Positions 8,384-19,904 of a stretch of DNA of 64,000 nucleotides are shown here, in pieces. The stretch spans positions 124,001 to 188,000 of the forward strand of contig CANJKZ010000774.1 of the NCBI GenBank assembly GCA_947471745.1, given 5' to 3'. The stretch is from Closterium sp. Naga37s-1 (Eukaryota; Streptophyta; Zygnematophyceae; Desmidiales; Closteriaceae). A program made the translations under genes and the position numbers. Each line of letters opens with the position of its first letter. Positions within the stretch are counted from its first letter, which is position 1. The notes beneath the pieces were generated by a model that saw nothing but the letters and a program-made list of their open reading frames with translations, ran no database searches and had not been told where the DNA came from.

Positions 8384-11300
8384 AGGCGGTGGACTCAGTA
8401 AAGGAGGAGGAGGGCCAGGAGAAGGCGGGAGACCAAGAACCTGCTGAAGGAGCGGAACGTAGTACGGCCGCAGCCGCGCAGCGCCTCCAGAAACAGCAGA
8501 GACAGAACCAGTACCCGCAGCAGGGTCGCCAGCTACAACTCCCGCAGCACCACCAGCTCCAGTACCTCCAGCAGCTCCAGCATCTGCAGCTCCAACTCCT
8601 GCAGCACCACCAGCCCCAGCAGCTCCAGTACCTCCAGTGCAAGCACCTCCAGGACCAGCTGCTCCAGCACCCCCAGCAGCTCCAACACCAGCAGCACCTC
8701 CAGCAGCTCCAGCAGCACCCCCAGCACCAGCAGCACCAGCAGCACCTCCAGCAGCTCCAGGAGCACCTCCAGCACCTCCAGCACCAGCAGCACCTCCAGC
8801 AGCTCCAGCAGCACCTCCAGCACCAGCAGCACCTCCAGCAGCTCCAGGAGCACCTCCAGCAGCTCCAGTACCAGCAGCACCTCCAGCAGCTCCAGCAGCA
8901 CCTCCAGCACCAGCAGCACCAACAGCACCTCGACAGCGTCGAGCGTACCACTCACGAAGCTGCTGCGGAGGACCTCCAGACACAGCACGCGCAGGCTCAG
9001 CACCCCCAGACTCAGCACCCCTAGGCTCCACCCTCAGACACAGAAACCACAGGCTCGGCACTTCCAGTCCCCGCACCCGCAGGCTCAGCACCCCTAGCAG
9101 CACCTGAGTCGACAGCTACCTCGACCGGCTCGGCAGGGTCTACCTAGGACACACCTGAGGAGGCAGGACCCTGAGGGGGGAGGGGGTCTACCGGAGGAGT
9201 ACCTGGTGCTAGGAAGAGTGGCTGGGGGGGGAGGGAGGCAGTGCGGTAGGGAAAGAGACGGTAGTAAGACACCGACTCGTGAAACGTGACGTCCTGAGAG
9301 GACAGAACACGACGCGAGGTGGGGTGGTAGAACTGCCACCCGGGGGCGTCAGGGGGGAAGCCAAGGAAGACGCAGGGAACGGCACGAGAAGACAGCTTGT
9401 CCGCGGAAGTATCGCGAACAAAAGCTCGAGATCCCCAGACACGGAACGCGGACGCATCGCCAACCTTCCCCGTCCACCCCAGAGTAGGTGTGGTCTCCGG
9501 CAAGGAGACACGAGGCTGAAGGTTGATCTGATGCGCAGCGTACTGAACCGCGAACGGCCACAGAAAATGGGGAGCAGCCGCATGGATCATGGACGTACGA
9601 GCGACGTCCATGACCATGCCAATGCGGCGCTCAGCAATCCCATTTTGCTGTGGGGAGGCCGGAAGCGTGAACGACTGGCGGATGCCCTCCGCACGACAGA
9701 AGGCCCTCAGAAGGTCGGAGGAAAGCTCACCACCTCTGTCTGAGTGCAGACGCAGAACAAGAAGGTCCGAGCCGAAACGCTCGCTGAGCTGGCGACGGGC
9801 ACCGCGGATCCAGTCGATCAACACCTCAGTGACCTCACCCTTGCTGCGCAAGGGGAAGACTGTGGTGTAACGCGAGTAGTCGTCAACGACCAGCAGGAAG
9901 TAACGCTCGTGACCCTGCCCACGGACGCGGGCTGGGCCCCACACGTCCATGTGAAGAGTCTGCAGGGGAGCCTCCGTCGGAGGGAACGTGGAGGAGTGAG
10001 GAGCGGCGCACTGCCGGCCCTCGACACACGGAACACAGGTAGGGGCAGGCCCCGGAGGAAGGGGAGGGAGGGACCGGGGGAGACCCGAGACAAGGGTACG
10101 GGAGGCCATACCTCGAAGACGAGGCAGGGAGGGGTGACCAAGGCGGTGGTGCCAAAGGAGAGTCTCGTGCGACAGAGGACGACACGAGCAGGGGGCAGAC
10201 TCAGGACGAGACCTGGACGCGGCAGCAAACACCTGACTAGACGCGGCTACCTGACCAGACGCAGTGACCGGAGGAGACGCAGTAGTCAGTGTGTACATAC
10301 TCGACCCAGGCCGACGGGTGAACGTGGCCACGTCGCGGCCCGTCCGAGAGCAAGTGCAGTGGGTCACACGCTGACCTCCAGGGGTGAACTGGTCGACCCA
10401 AGCGTCCTGGAGGTCAGCTCCACTCACCAGGTTCCTAGAGAACGAGGGGAGGTGGAGTCCCGACAGCAAGCGTGACGGGGCCGCAGGAAACGGTAGAACC
10501 GTGGAGGAGTGCGCAAGGACTGGGCCCCCAGAGGGGTCAGCCAGGGGTGAGCGGCATGACTGTGGTGCTGTCGCGGAAGAAGGAGCGCGAAGCACCAGAC
10601 TCAAGTGTGAAAGTGTGCAAGGCCTCAGTAGGTGCAGTACCAGAGAGAGCAGACTCACCAGCACCTGGAGCAGCAGACTCACTAGTACCTGGAGCAGCAG
10701 ACGCACTAGCACCTAGAGCAGCAGCCGCTATGCCCGGGTCAGGTGGGACACTCAGGTAACAGTCACCCTCAGCACTATCAGTCAAAGCATACATGGCAGC
10801 AAGGATAGCATCGAAATCAAGATCAAAGATAGCAACATCCTGCCTAAGCAGATCACCCCAGCGAGGGAGCTCAACAGCGTCAGGAAACTGTGCACGCCAG
10901 GCGTCAGTCAGGCGAGCGAAGCAGCGTTGCGCAGTGTGTGGTAGCCCGCACGTCTCCCCACGGCGCCCGCCGGTGCGAAGAACATAAGTGCAGGGACCAG
11001 CACCCCCAGACCTCCCACGCCCAGCGTACCACTCACGAAGCTGCTGGGCCGACGGGGTCTCACGGGAACGCGGCTGCTGCTGGCGCTGGCTACTGCCGAA
11101 GCCTCCACGCTGCGCGGCTGCACCTCGACCAGCACCGCCGCCGCCACCACCTCCACCACCGCTGCTGCTGCCTCCACCACCGCTGCCGCTGCCTCCACCA
11201 CCTCCGCCGCTGCCTCCACCACCTCCACCGCCGCCACTGAAGCCCCCACTCCCGGCACCACCCCCACCTCCACCGCCACCCCCTCCGCCTCCTCCACCGC

Positions 11301-12155
11301 CACCCCCTCCGCCTCCTCCACCGCCTCCCCCGCCGCCCCCGCCGTCCCCTCCACCACCCTTGCTCCCCTTGGCTACGCTGTTGCGGCGCCTCCCACTGGG
11401 AGAAGACGCAGCCCCGACCTCCTCAGTGCCAACAAGGTCGACAGCAGCAGCAGAAGCAACAGAGGGGAGAAGGGGGATAGGGGAACACCCCTCAAAGAAA
11501 GGGGTGCGATGGTCGCCGCGAGAAGCACCTATAGCTAAGATACTCTTCTCAGCTGCAGCAAGGCGCTCCTCTAGCAGGTCGACAGTGAGCTCGGTGGGGC
11601 AAAGGGAGAGAAAGTGGTCCCTGACTGAAGCAAGGGAGTCAGGGAGGCGGGTGACTAGGTAGTAAAGGGTGATGTACATGGGGGGGGGGGGGGGTTCTTG
11701 GCACAGAACTCAGTGGGAAGGGCAGCGCGGTAGCGGGCGTCACTAGTGCGGAGGTGAGTAATGAGGTCAGCAACTGTGGCAAAGGCGGCAAGGTCAGGGA
11801 AAAGGTACGGCAGCATGAGGCGGCTAAGGGCAGCAGTGGCAGGGGAGGAGTAGCGCGCAACTACAGCGTCGTACAAAGACTGAGCAGTCTTGTACTGGCC
11901 AAAATGCGCGTGCTCAGCAGGCGGCAGGTGACTACGAACAGCAAGACGAGCAACAGCGTCACGAGTGGTCCACTGCGAGCGAACCGTATTGTCAGCAGTG
12001 GCAGGAGGAGCAGTATAGACACCGGACGTGTGATCGAAAAGGGATACCCCATCCCTAGAGTCACACTGAAGAAAGTGCTGCAGGTCGTCAACCCACACAT
12101 CAAAGTCAACTGCACGCCCCTCAGCATCAAATGTGAGAACAGTAGGGCTAGTCAT
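8384..12155 (-). pseudogene. copia gag-protease-integrase-linker polyprotein, broken (composite D)
   Basis: Gag starts at ATG 12155 (MTSPTVLTFDAEGRAVDF). A run of 15 G at 11680-11694 replaces the 10 G of intact E and shifts the frame. Gag resumes at 11679 (MYITLYYLVTRLPDSL) and carries a Gly-rich stretch, a Cys/His cluster (CTYVLRT...CGLPHTAQRC) and the protease motif as LESG instead of DSG. A frameshift near 10545 precedes integrase (10480-9150), with HHRLGHPS, CVPC, LHMDVWGP, HSDRGGE and NGIAERR, so the Asp-Asp-Glu triad is complete. TAG at 9146-9144 is CAG in E. The remainder is an Ala/Gly linker coded by a minisatellite (8520-8935). RT and RNase H are missing, so it cannot be autonomous. 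Confidence 0.85.
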
Positions 12156-12159
12156 AGCA

Positions 12160-12950
12160 GCAGTAGCAGCAGCAGCAGCAGTAGCAGCAGTAGTAGTAGA
12201 AGCAGCAGTGGCAGCAGGAGCAGTGCAGGCAGGGCAGTGCGGCTCAGTAGGGCAGCGCGGCTCGGTAGGGCGGCGCGGCTCGGCAGGGCAGCGCAGCTCG
12301 GCATAGCGGCGCGGCTCGGTGGGCAGCGCGGCTCTGCTGGGCGGCGCGGCTCGGCTTGGCGGCGCGGCTCACCCCTGGCGGCGCGGGTGCTTACCAGGGG
12401 CGGGTGCAGGGCTGGGCCGCGACAGCAGGGGCCGCGTCTGCAGGGGCCGCGACAGCAAAGGGGCCGCGGCGGCTGGGGCCGCGACTGCAAGTGCAGCGAC
12501 GGCAGGGGCCGCGACTGCAGGGGCCGCAACAGCGGGGGCCGCGACAGCAGGGGCCGCGACGACAGGGGCCGCGACGGCAGGGGCCGTGACATCAGGGGCC
12601 GTGACGGCAGGGGCCGCGACAGCAGGGGCCGCGACGGCAGGGGCCGCGACGGCAGGGGCCGCGACAGCAGGGGCCGCGACGGCAGCAGGGGCCACGACGG
12701 CAGCAGGGCCGCGACGGCAGCAGGGGCCGCGACGGCAACAGCAGGGGCCGCGACGGCAGCAGGAGCCGCGACAGCTGCAGGGGCCGCGACGGCAGTAGGA
12801 GCCGCGACGGCAGCAGGGGCCGCGACGGCAGCAAAGGCCGCGACAGCAGCAGGGGCCGCTTCGGCAGCAGGGGCCGCGAAGGCAGTAGGGGCCGCGTTGG
12901 CAGTAGGGGCCGCAACGGGCCGGCTAAGGAAGGGCGCGCGACGGCGCAGG
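12160..12950. repeat. leader minisatellites of composite D
   Basis: A short poly-(agc) run at 12150-12200 is followed by gcggctcggtagggcggc units (12225-12390) and then about 30 copies of ggggccgcgacggca with occasional gca insertions (12420-12910). Ala/Gly/Arg open frames on both strands derive from the repeat and are not treated as genes. Confidence 0.85.
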
Positions 12951-13000
12951 TAAGGCGGGCGCGAGGCGCGCTTCGGGCAGGACAGGAAAAAAAAGTTTCT

Positions 13001-13051
13001 CGTGGTGGGCCCTAAAAAACGTTCCCACGAGGGAACCTGCTCAGAATACCA
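13001..13051 (-). promoter_or_regulatory. tRNA-interacting leader module of composite D
   Basis: On the minus strand: TGGTATTCTGAGC primer site next to the LTR, then a perfect hairpin GTTCCC-tcgt-GGGAAC, a T-rich stretch, and GGGCCCACCACG (13012-13001), complementary to initiator tRNA-Met across the D/anticodon stem. The same order occurs in E, G and H. Confidence 0.7.
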
Positions 13052-13182
13052 TGTTAGAATATGGAACGAATGAATGACTGAATTAGGAAGTAGGTGGGTA
13101 CAAGTAGCAAACCTAAAAGTGTTGTACCCTATAAGAACTACCCCACTACTACCTAAACAGACTATAGCATATAAGTTTGACA
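13052..13182 (-). repeat. minus-oriented 5' LTR at right end of composite D (131 bp)
   Basis: TGTTAGAATATGG ... AAGTTTGACA on plus, with the primer-binding site on its left side, so the element reads leftward. It contains gggtacaa ... ttgtaccc. It is followed by ggtcg and gypsy sequence. Confidence 0.85.
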
Positions 13183-14417
13183 GGTCGTGCAGTCACCGAG
13201 GTGGCAGTCCCTCCGGTAGGTCATCCCGAAATATTCCGCTGTACTTCTTCGGTAGCGCAGCCACGTCATTCGGTACGTCGACGAGAAGTTTCTGTTCATT
13301 GCGCATCTTGTCTACTGCCTTGGCTTCCCGGATGTCAACGGCGTACATGTGTTACGGCGCGTTTCATAGTGATTGCGTTGACACGCACCGACGAAGACTC
13401 AGGCAACCTCCAGCAAGGTAGGGCGATCTTGTTACAATTCACTTGTATAGTGCAGTCACTCGTCATCAAGTGGAGTGTTACGGGTGCATTGGAACGAGGA
13501 TTGTACTAAGGTGTCAAATGAGTACAAAGTATGAGCGAAGGCATGAGCGAATACTTGTACAAAAACATGCTAACGGTTACGCGGTGCGTGCGAGATAGCT
13601 AGTGCAATGCTGGAATCAAGGTTCGGGCTAGTCCCGAGGCGTAGGCCGACACGGCCGGGCCAGCGGTGCACGGTTTGGTGAATAGTGTGTACGAAGGCTG
13701 GTGAAGCCCCGTTAGCAATAACGGGCGAACAACGGCTGCATCTGTATACGGTGTTGAGGCAGGTGGTAAGGAATGTCAAAACAATCCTTACAATAGGATA
13801 ACTTCAACGAAATCTTACATTTTGGGTATTTGGCTGGAGTTTCACGGTCGGTGTAGAGTCTATTTTCGCCGATTCTCCTTTCGTCTTGGCAAATTCCATT
13901 GGTGCGCCCAGTCGTGACGTTTTAATTAATGCCATCATTTTCTCCCCTTTTTGCCCTCTCCAAAGCCTCCACGTCATCCCGATTTTGTCTTTTCCGGATC
14001 TTACTTTAATCGCCAGTTCAATCCGCGGCGACTGGCAATTCTCGTTTTTTTTTTTTTTTTTCTTCGGGGGTGCCGCAATGTTCTTGCCCTGTAATTTCGC
14101 ACATGCCCTGCTGCATTTTCCAGCACGACAAAAATCAATGCCCTGCTGCACAAAAACTCGCACGTTTCCAATTCCGTCGGCCACTGTTTCGCGTCGACTT
14201 TGTCGATATCCATCGGGTCGGCAGTCGTGGGGGGTGCCGATCGCTCCGCGCCGAAAAACCTGTTTGGTGTGTGGTGTCGTTTTTTGTGTTGTCCCTTAAT
14301 CAATGCGTCGAACCATTTGGCAACACAAATCATGTCCTTGTAGCTGCTGTAATTCGCCGCGATGACTTGTCGGCGAACTGTATTGTTTAGCCCCGCAGTG
14401 TACGCCTCGATTTTTTC
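13183..14417 (-). pseudogene. Ty3/gypsy gag C-terminus and start of pol (element K)
   Basis: On the minus strand the piece next to 13183 reads KKYSGIFRDDLPEGLPPR, the conserved stretch just before the reverse transcriptase of gypsy pol. Further upstream (about 14333-14050) are ADPMDIDKVDAK and a cysteine-rich stretch that look like a gypsy gag zinc-knuckle region with frames shifted by an A-rich run near 14042-14060. The intervening 600 bases would hold the protease but no clean motif is readable. The piece continues rightward at 20834 once element G is removed. Confidence 0.6.
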
Positions 14418-14549
14418 TGTCAGAATAACGAACGAGAATGAATGAACTATGAAACAGTTGGGTACAAGTACTAACCCTAGTTGGGTTGTACCCCTTATGG
14501 GCTACCCCACTATAGCCTACACAAATGTAAGCACTATAACATTCTTACA
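14418..14549 (-). repeat. 3' LTR of element G (132 bp)
   Basis: TGTCAGAATAACG ... CATTCTTACA, followed by the polypurine hairpin (CCCCCA 14552-14557, TGGGGG 14567-14572). Preceded by TTTTC, the left target duplication. Confidence 0.92.
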
Positions 14550-14776
14550 CACCCCCATAGGCAAAGTGGGGGAGAACAAGTGGTCACAAGACCAGTCAAG
14601 AAAAGCAAAGCAAGCTCAGGGTGGATCACAAAGTCACCACACAGTCCGAGCACAAGCAAAGGGCCACAAGGCCAGTTCACATGCAGAGCTATATAAAAGA
14701 GGACAAACAATACAGTGATCATACCCTAGCAAGTGTAAGCATGCAGGTGTATCTATAGATCACAGTACAAGCAAGG
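14550..14776 (-). promoter_or_regulatory. conserved 3' block and polypurine hairpin of element G
   Basis: On the minus strand this is the same 3' untranslated block found in B, E, F, H and I, with a short palindrome ggccacaaggcc near 14662 and the CCCCCA/TGGGGG hairpin next to the LTR. No reading frame is supported. Confidence 0.75.
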
Positions 14777-17700
14777 TCATGCAGTGAGCAAGTGAGGCAA
14801 AGTAGGCACAAGGCCTAACACAGTAGAGAAGCGCTGATGATCACCAGGCGGAAGTGCCTTGGTGAATATATCAGCAGTGTTGGCCCTAGTGGCCACGTAC
14901 GCAAGACAAAGCTGGCCAATCTGCTGCAACTCTCGAGCAAGGAAGTATCGCAGAGCGATGTGCTTTGTTCTGTGCTCTCGTCTGTGCTCTTGACACAAGG
15001 CAATCATGGCCTTGTTTACTACGTACAAATCCGGAGGCGAACGAGGCTGCTCTTCCAAGCTAGTCAGCACGTAGGTGAGCCAGCGTAGCTCCTGTGCAGC
15101 CATGGCCCCGGCGTAGATCTCAGCCTCATAACTGGAGCTGAGAACCGAAGACAAGCGGGTAGACCGCCAGGAAACAGAGCCAGAACCGAGGCTGAAGGCG
15201 TAACCCTGTGACGACCGCTGCGTAGCTGAGTCGTCAACCCAAGAAGCGTCTGCGTGACTAGTGAGGACAACTGGACCCCATCCTCCAAGCACAAGCCCCA
15301 TGCCCGACGTACTGCACAAGTAACGCAGTACCCTCTTCGCAGCATCCCAGTGCACCTTTCGGTGCCTGTCGGGAGCCACGTAGCAAGCTAGGAGGCTGAG
15401 AGGGTACGCGAGGTCATGTCGTGTGCACGTCATCAGGTACATGAGGCAACCCACAAGCTCTGGGTACGGACCACTTGGCTCTACGGACTCGTCCGAAGGT
15501 GGAGCTGAGAGCGAGTGACTGGTAGACAGAGGAGTGGGCTGTGGCGAGGAGAACTGGAAGCCGAAGCGCTGAAGGACCTTGTGCACCATGTGTGACTGAG
15601 TCAGTGTGATGGTGCGCCGTGCTCTATCCCGGGTGATCTGCAAGCCAAGATAGCTGCGCAGTTCACCCAGGTCAGTGCACGTGTCTCTTCTGCAGCTCCG
15701 ACTTCACAAGGGTCAGTGCCTCAGTGTCAGAAGTGGCAAAGACGAGGTCGTCGACGTAGACGAGGACGTAGAACGGCGGCAGCAACGTGTCGGTGCGTAG
15801 AAACAGCGACGGGTCAGCAGTAGAAGGAGTAAACCCCAGAGCCGCACGTGTAGTCCTCAGTGTGTCGTGCCACTCGCGAGGCGCCTGGCGGAGGCCGTAG
15901 ACTGGCCGCCGGAGGCTCCACTGGATACCTGCAGGAAACAACCCAGTGAAGCCAGATCTCTTCGTGCAGGCTGCCCAGCAAGAAAGCTGTGCTGAAGTCC
16001 AGAGAGTGTAACTCGTAGTCACGCTGAGCAGCGACGTGCAGCAACACCCGAAGAGTAGTCATCTTCGGGGTGGGAGAGAAGGTCTGGAATTAGTCGACCC
16101 CCTGTCACTGACTGAAGCCTCTAGCAACGTAACGCGCCTTGAAGGCAGGCGGAGAACCCGGCGGCCGCTTCACCCTGAAAATCCACATGCCATCGACTAT
16201 GTTCGCCCAAGACAGGGGAACTGTGTCGACGTAGGTGCCTGTGGACTTCCAGGATGCCATCTCGGCATCCATGGCTGCCTGCCACTAGGAGGAGTAGGGA
16301 CCCATAATCGCCTCTACGTAAGAGCGCGGGGTCGAGATGTCTGGTGCATCCAAGTCTCCCTTAGGGGCAAGCAGCATGGAAGCGAAACGAGGTACAGCAG
16401 CTGCAAGACACTCAAAGTCCTCTTGCCTGTCCTCAAGGACGTCCGTGCCAAGAGCACACTCACCCCCGACAGACGGAGGACTGGCAGAATCAGACTCAAC
16501 AACAAGAGCAGTGGCGTAGTCTAGACGACAAGCAGCAGCAAAGTCAACCAACTCAGCAACGAGGGAAGACGCAGTAGTGGACTGAAAGGAAGGGTCAGTG
16601 ACAACAGTGGCGAGGAGACAAGAGACAGTGGGACAGGCAGCACGAGCGCGGTCAGACTCAGGGTAAGGGACAGCAGGAAGAGAGGACTCAAGAGGAGGTG
16701 GCAGAGGAACACGCAGTGGAACAGAGGAAGGACGAAGTGCCATAGCGTGTGTGCCGGGGACAGGAGGAGGACGCGGACGAGGAACGCGACGACTAGTGCG
16801 AACAGGGGAGGCAGGACGAGACGCAAGCTCACGACGCTTTGTAAGACCGACGGTCTGCTCAGTGTAAGGAGAAGGAGCAGGCAGTGGGGAGGCAAGCTGT
16901 AGCGGCAGCTGCAACTGGTCAGGTGGTGGAAACAGTAAGGGAGGAGTTTGGCCAGTAGAAGACGGGACACCAAGAACCTGCTGAAGCAGGGGAACGAAGT
17001 ACGGTCAAGGCCGCACAGTGCCAACAGCACCTCCAGCTCCAGGGTCAATAGCTCCAACTCCTCCAGCTCTAGCGCCTCCCGCGCCAGTGCCTCCAGCTCC
17101 AGCGCCAACAGCTCAACTCCTCCAGCCCCAGCAGCTCCTGTACCGTAGGGTCTCCAGCTCCAGCTCCCCCAACACCACCAGTCCCGGCAGCTCCAGTACC
17201 CCTGGTACGAGCACCTCGAGGACCAGCAGACCCAGCACCCCCTGACGCAGCACCTCGAGCAGCACCTGAGCCGACAGCTACCTCAACAAGCGCAGTACCA
17301 GGGAGAGGGTCTACCTCAGACACATCTGAGGGAGCAGGACCCTGGGGGGGGAGGGGGTCTACCGGAGGGGGACCTGGAGCAAGGAAGAGCGGCGTGGGTG
17401 GGGGAGGGGCAGAGTGGTAGGGGAAGAGGTGGTAAAAGGGAACCGACTCGTCAAACATGACGTCCTGAGAGGGGAAGACACGGCACGAGGTGGGATGGTA
17501 AAACTGCCAGCCAGGCACGTCAAGGGAAAAGCCAAGGAAGATGCAGGGAATAGCGCGGGCGGAGAGCTTGTCCGCGAACGTATCGCAAACAAAGGCACGA
17601 GAACCCCAGACCCATAACACTTGCACATCGCCAACCTTCCCTGTCCAACTGCTTGCGGAGCTGGAGACGGACTACGAGGATCCAAGGGATCAAGACATCA

Positions 17701-19901
17701 ATGACCTGACCCTTGCTGCGCAAGGGGAAGACCGTGGTGTACCGCGTGTAGTCATCAACAACCAGCAAAAAGTAGCGCTTGCGGCCCTGTCCACAAACGC
17801 AGGCTAGGCCCCACACGTCCATGTGGAGAGTTTGCAAGGGAGCAGTCGTCGGGGGAAACGAGGAGGAGTAAGGAGCGGCGCGCTGCCGCCCCTCAATGCA
17901 AGGAAGGCAGGGCGGGGCGGGCGAGGGCGGGAGGGGAGGCAGAGACGTGGGAAGACCAGAGATAAGGAGGCGGGAGTGCATGCCACGAAGGCGTGGCAGG
18001 GAGGGGTGTTCCACGCGGTGGTGCCACAGAAGAGTCTGGTACGACAGGAGGCGACACGAGCATGGGGGTGCTACTTAACCTGACGCGGACACCTGGGTAG
18101 AAGCAGCTACCTAAGGAGGCTCGGTAGCCAGTGTGTACAGACTCGACCCTGGCCGACGAGTGAACGTGGCCAGGTGACGACCCGTCCATGTACACGTGCA
18201 GATCGACAAACACTGACCCCCAGAAGTGGTGGTAGTGACCATCGCGTCCTGGAGGGCAGCGGTACTCACCAAGTTTGTGTAGAACGAGGGGAGGTGAAGA
18301 CCTGACAGTGAGCCAGATGGAACCGCCGGACACGGGAGCACAGTGGAGGAAGGGGCAAGGACTGGGCCCCCGGAGGGGTCAGCCAGCCTGACCGGTACCG
18401 GTGCAGAGAGAGGAGTGAGGGTGGTGATGTCGCGAAAGAAACAGTGTGAGGCACCTGAGTCAAGTGTGAAGGTGTGCAAGGCCTCAGCAGGCTCAGTACC
18501 AGGGAGATCAGACTCACTAGCACCAAGAGCAGCAGCCTCTATACCTGGGTCAGGCGGCACACACAGGTAACAGTCACCCTCAGCACTAACAAACAAAGCA
18601 TACATAGCAGCAAGGATAACATCATAGTCTAGGTCAAAGATAGCAACTCCAGACCTAAGCAGCTCTGCCCAGCGGGGGCGCTCGGCCTCGTCACCAAAAT
18701 CTGCGCGCCAAGCGACGTCGAGGCGGGAGAAGCAGCAGTGCTGAATGTGAGGCTTCCTGCATGTGTGGCCAGCACGGTCACCCGTGCGAATGACATACGG
18801 GCAGCTACCACTACCCCCGGACGCCCCACGCTGAGAAAACAACTCACGAAGCTGCTAAGGCGACAGGGTCTCGCTCCGACGCTGCTGCTGCTGCCGCTGG
18901 CCACCTCCCGAACCTCCACGCTGAGTAGCTCCAGCCCTACCGCCACCACTCCCACTTCCGCCACTACCGCCACCCCCATCGGTGCCACCACCTCTAGTGC
19001 CTCCACCACCTCCACTGCTGCCCCCACCACCACCCCCGCAGCCACCACCACCGCGTGCGGGCGGCCCGAGGCGCGCCCTGGCCTGGCACAGTCCGTACGG
19101 GCCGCGCGCGGCCCTGCCACCCTTGCCCTTGCTGTTGCGGCGCTTCGCACTAGCAGAAGCAGCCCCAACATCCTCAGCACCAAGGACGTCAACAGCAGCA
19201 ACAGAGGCGTAGGAGGGGGCAAGGGGGGAGGGGGAGCACCCCTCAAAGAAGGGCGTGCATGGAGTGCCACGAGCAGCACCTACAGCGACTACACTAGTCT
19301 CAGCTGCAAGGAGGTGCTGCTCGAGTAGGTCAACAGTGTGGACTGTGGGGTCAAGGGAGAGAAAGTGGTCCTTGACAGAGTGAAGAGAGTCAGGGAGACG
19401 GGTGACTATAAAGTAGAGAGTGATGAATATCGGTGGCTGGTTCCTGTCAAGGAACTCAGCTGGGGCGGTAGCGCGGTAGCGAGCGTCGCTAGTGCGATGG
19501 TGGGAAACCAGGTCCTCTACCGTGGCAAAGGCGGACAGCTCGGGGGACAGGTAGGGCAGTAGATGACGGCCTAGAGCAGCAGTGGCAAGCGAGGAGTAAC
19601 AGGTGACTACAGCGTCGTACAGTGCCTGTGCTGTTCTGTGCTGTCCGAAGTGAGCGCATTCGGCTAACGGCAGATGGTTGCGAATGGCTAAGCGAGCAGA
19701 AGCGTCACGAGTAAGCCACTGTGAGCGAGTCGCACTGTCGGCTGTGGTGGGAGGGTCGGGAGCAGCACCAGACGTGTGGTCAAACAACGAAACGCTGTCC
19801 CTAGAGTCGCTCAGTAGGTACAGCTGCAGGTCGTCAAGCCACGTGTCAAACTGGATCGGGCGGCCCTCATGATCAAATGCTAGAACGCAGAGAGAAGCCA
19901 T
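14777..19901 (-). pseudogene. copia gag-pol polyprotein, multiply broken (element G)
   Basis: Gag starts at ATG 19901 (MASLCVLAFDHEGRP), chosen by similarity to E, H and D. The frame runs through the Gly-rich stretch to TAG at 18857-18855, which is CAG in E. Next come the Cys/His cluster (CPYVIRTGDRAGHTCRKPHIQHC), protease LDSGASHCFF near 18440, integrase pieces with HSRLL, CLPC and LHMDVWG (18010-17810), and the post-integrase block (17626-17300). About 500 bases of the integrase core, with the second Asp and the Glu, are deleted near 17650. A second CAG-to-TAG is at 16287-16285. RT (16280-15672) has YVDD, and RNase H (15643-14777) carries HADASW, YEAEIYAG, YVVNKAM (the usual Asp is Val) and ADIFTKAL. 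The product is non-functional. Confidence 0.85.
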
Positions 19902-19904
19902 AGC

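Larger units (their letters stand above)
8050..13182. mobile_element. composite copia D with LTRs in inverted orientation
   Basis: The left end is a plus-oriented LTR with primer site and leader (8050-8383). The rest (8384-13182) is a minus-oriented linker, integrase, protease, gag, leader, primer site and LTR. Both LTRs belong to one family (TGTCAAACTTATAT...), so two 5' ends face each other and RT/RNase H are absent. Flanks tttta and ggtcg do not match, so this is a rearranged product, not a simple insertion. Confidence 0.8.

Noticed and set aside
8389-9107. Gln-rich (LQQLQ) and Ala/Pro-rich plus-strand frames
   Set aside because: Antisense of the polyprotein linker minisatellite; the sense strand encodes the copia motifs.
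10988-11662. Poly-proline frame on plus
   Set aside because: Antisense of the Gly-rich tract in gag of D.
13886-14299. 137-codon plus frame with a poly-Phe stretch
   Set aside because: The Phe run is a T homopolymer, antisense to the Lys run in the gypsy gag remnant.
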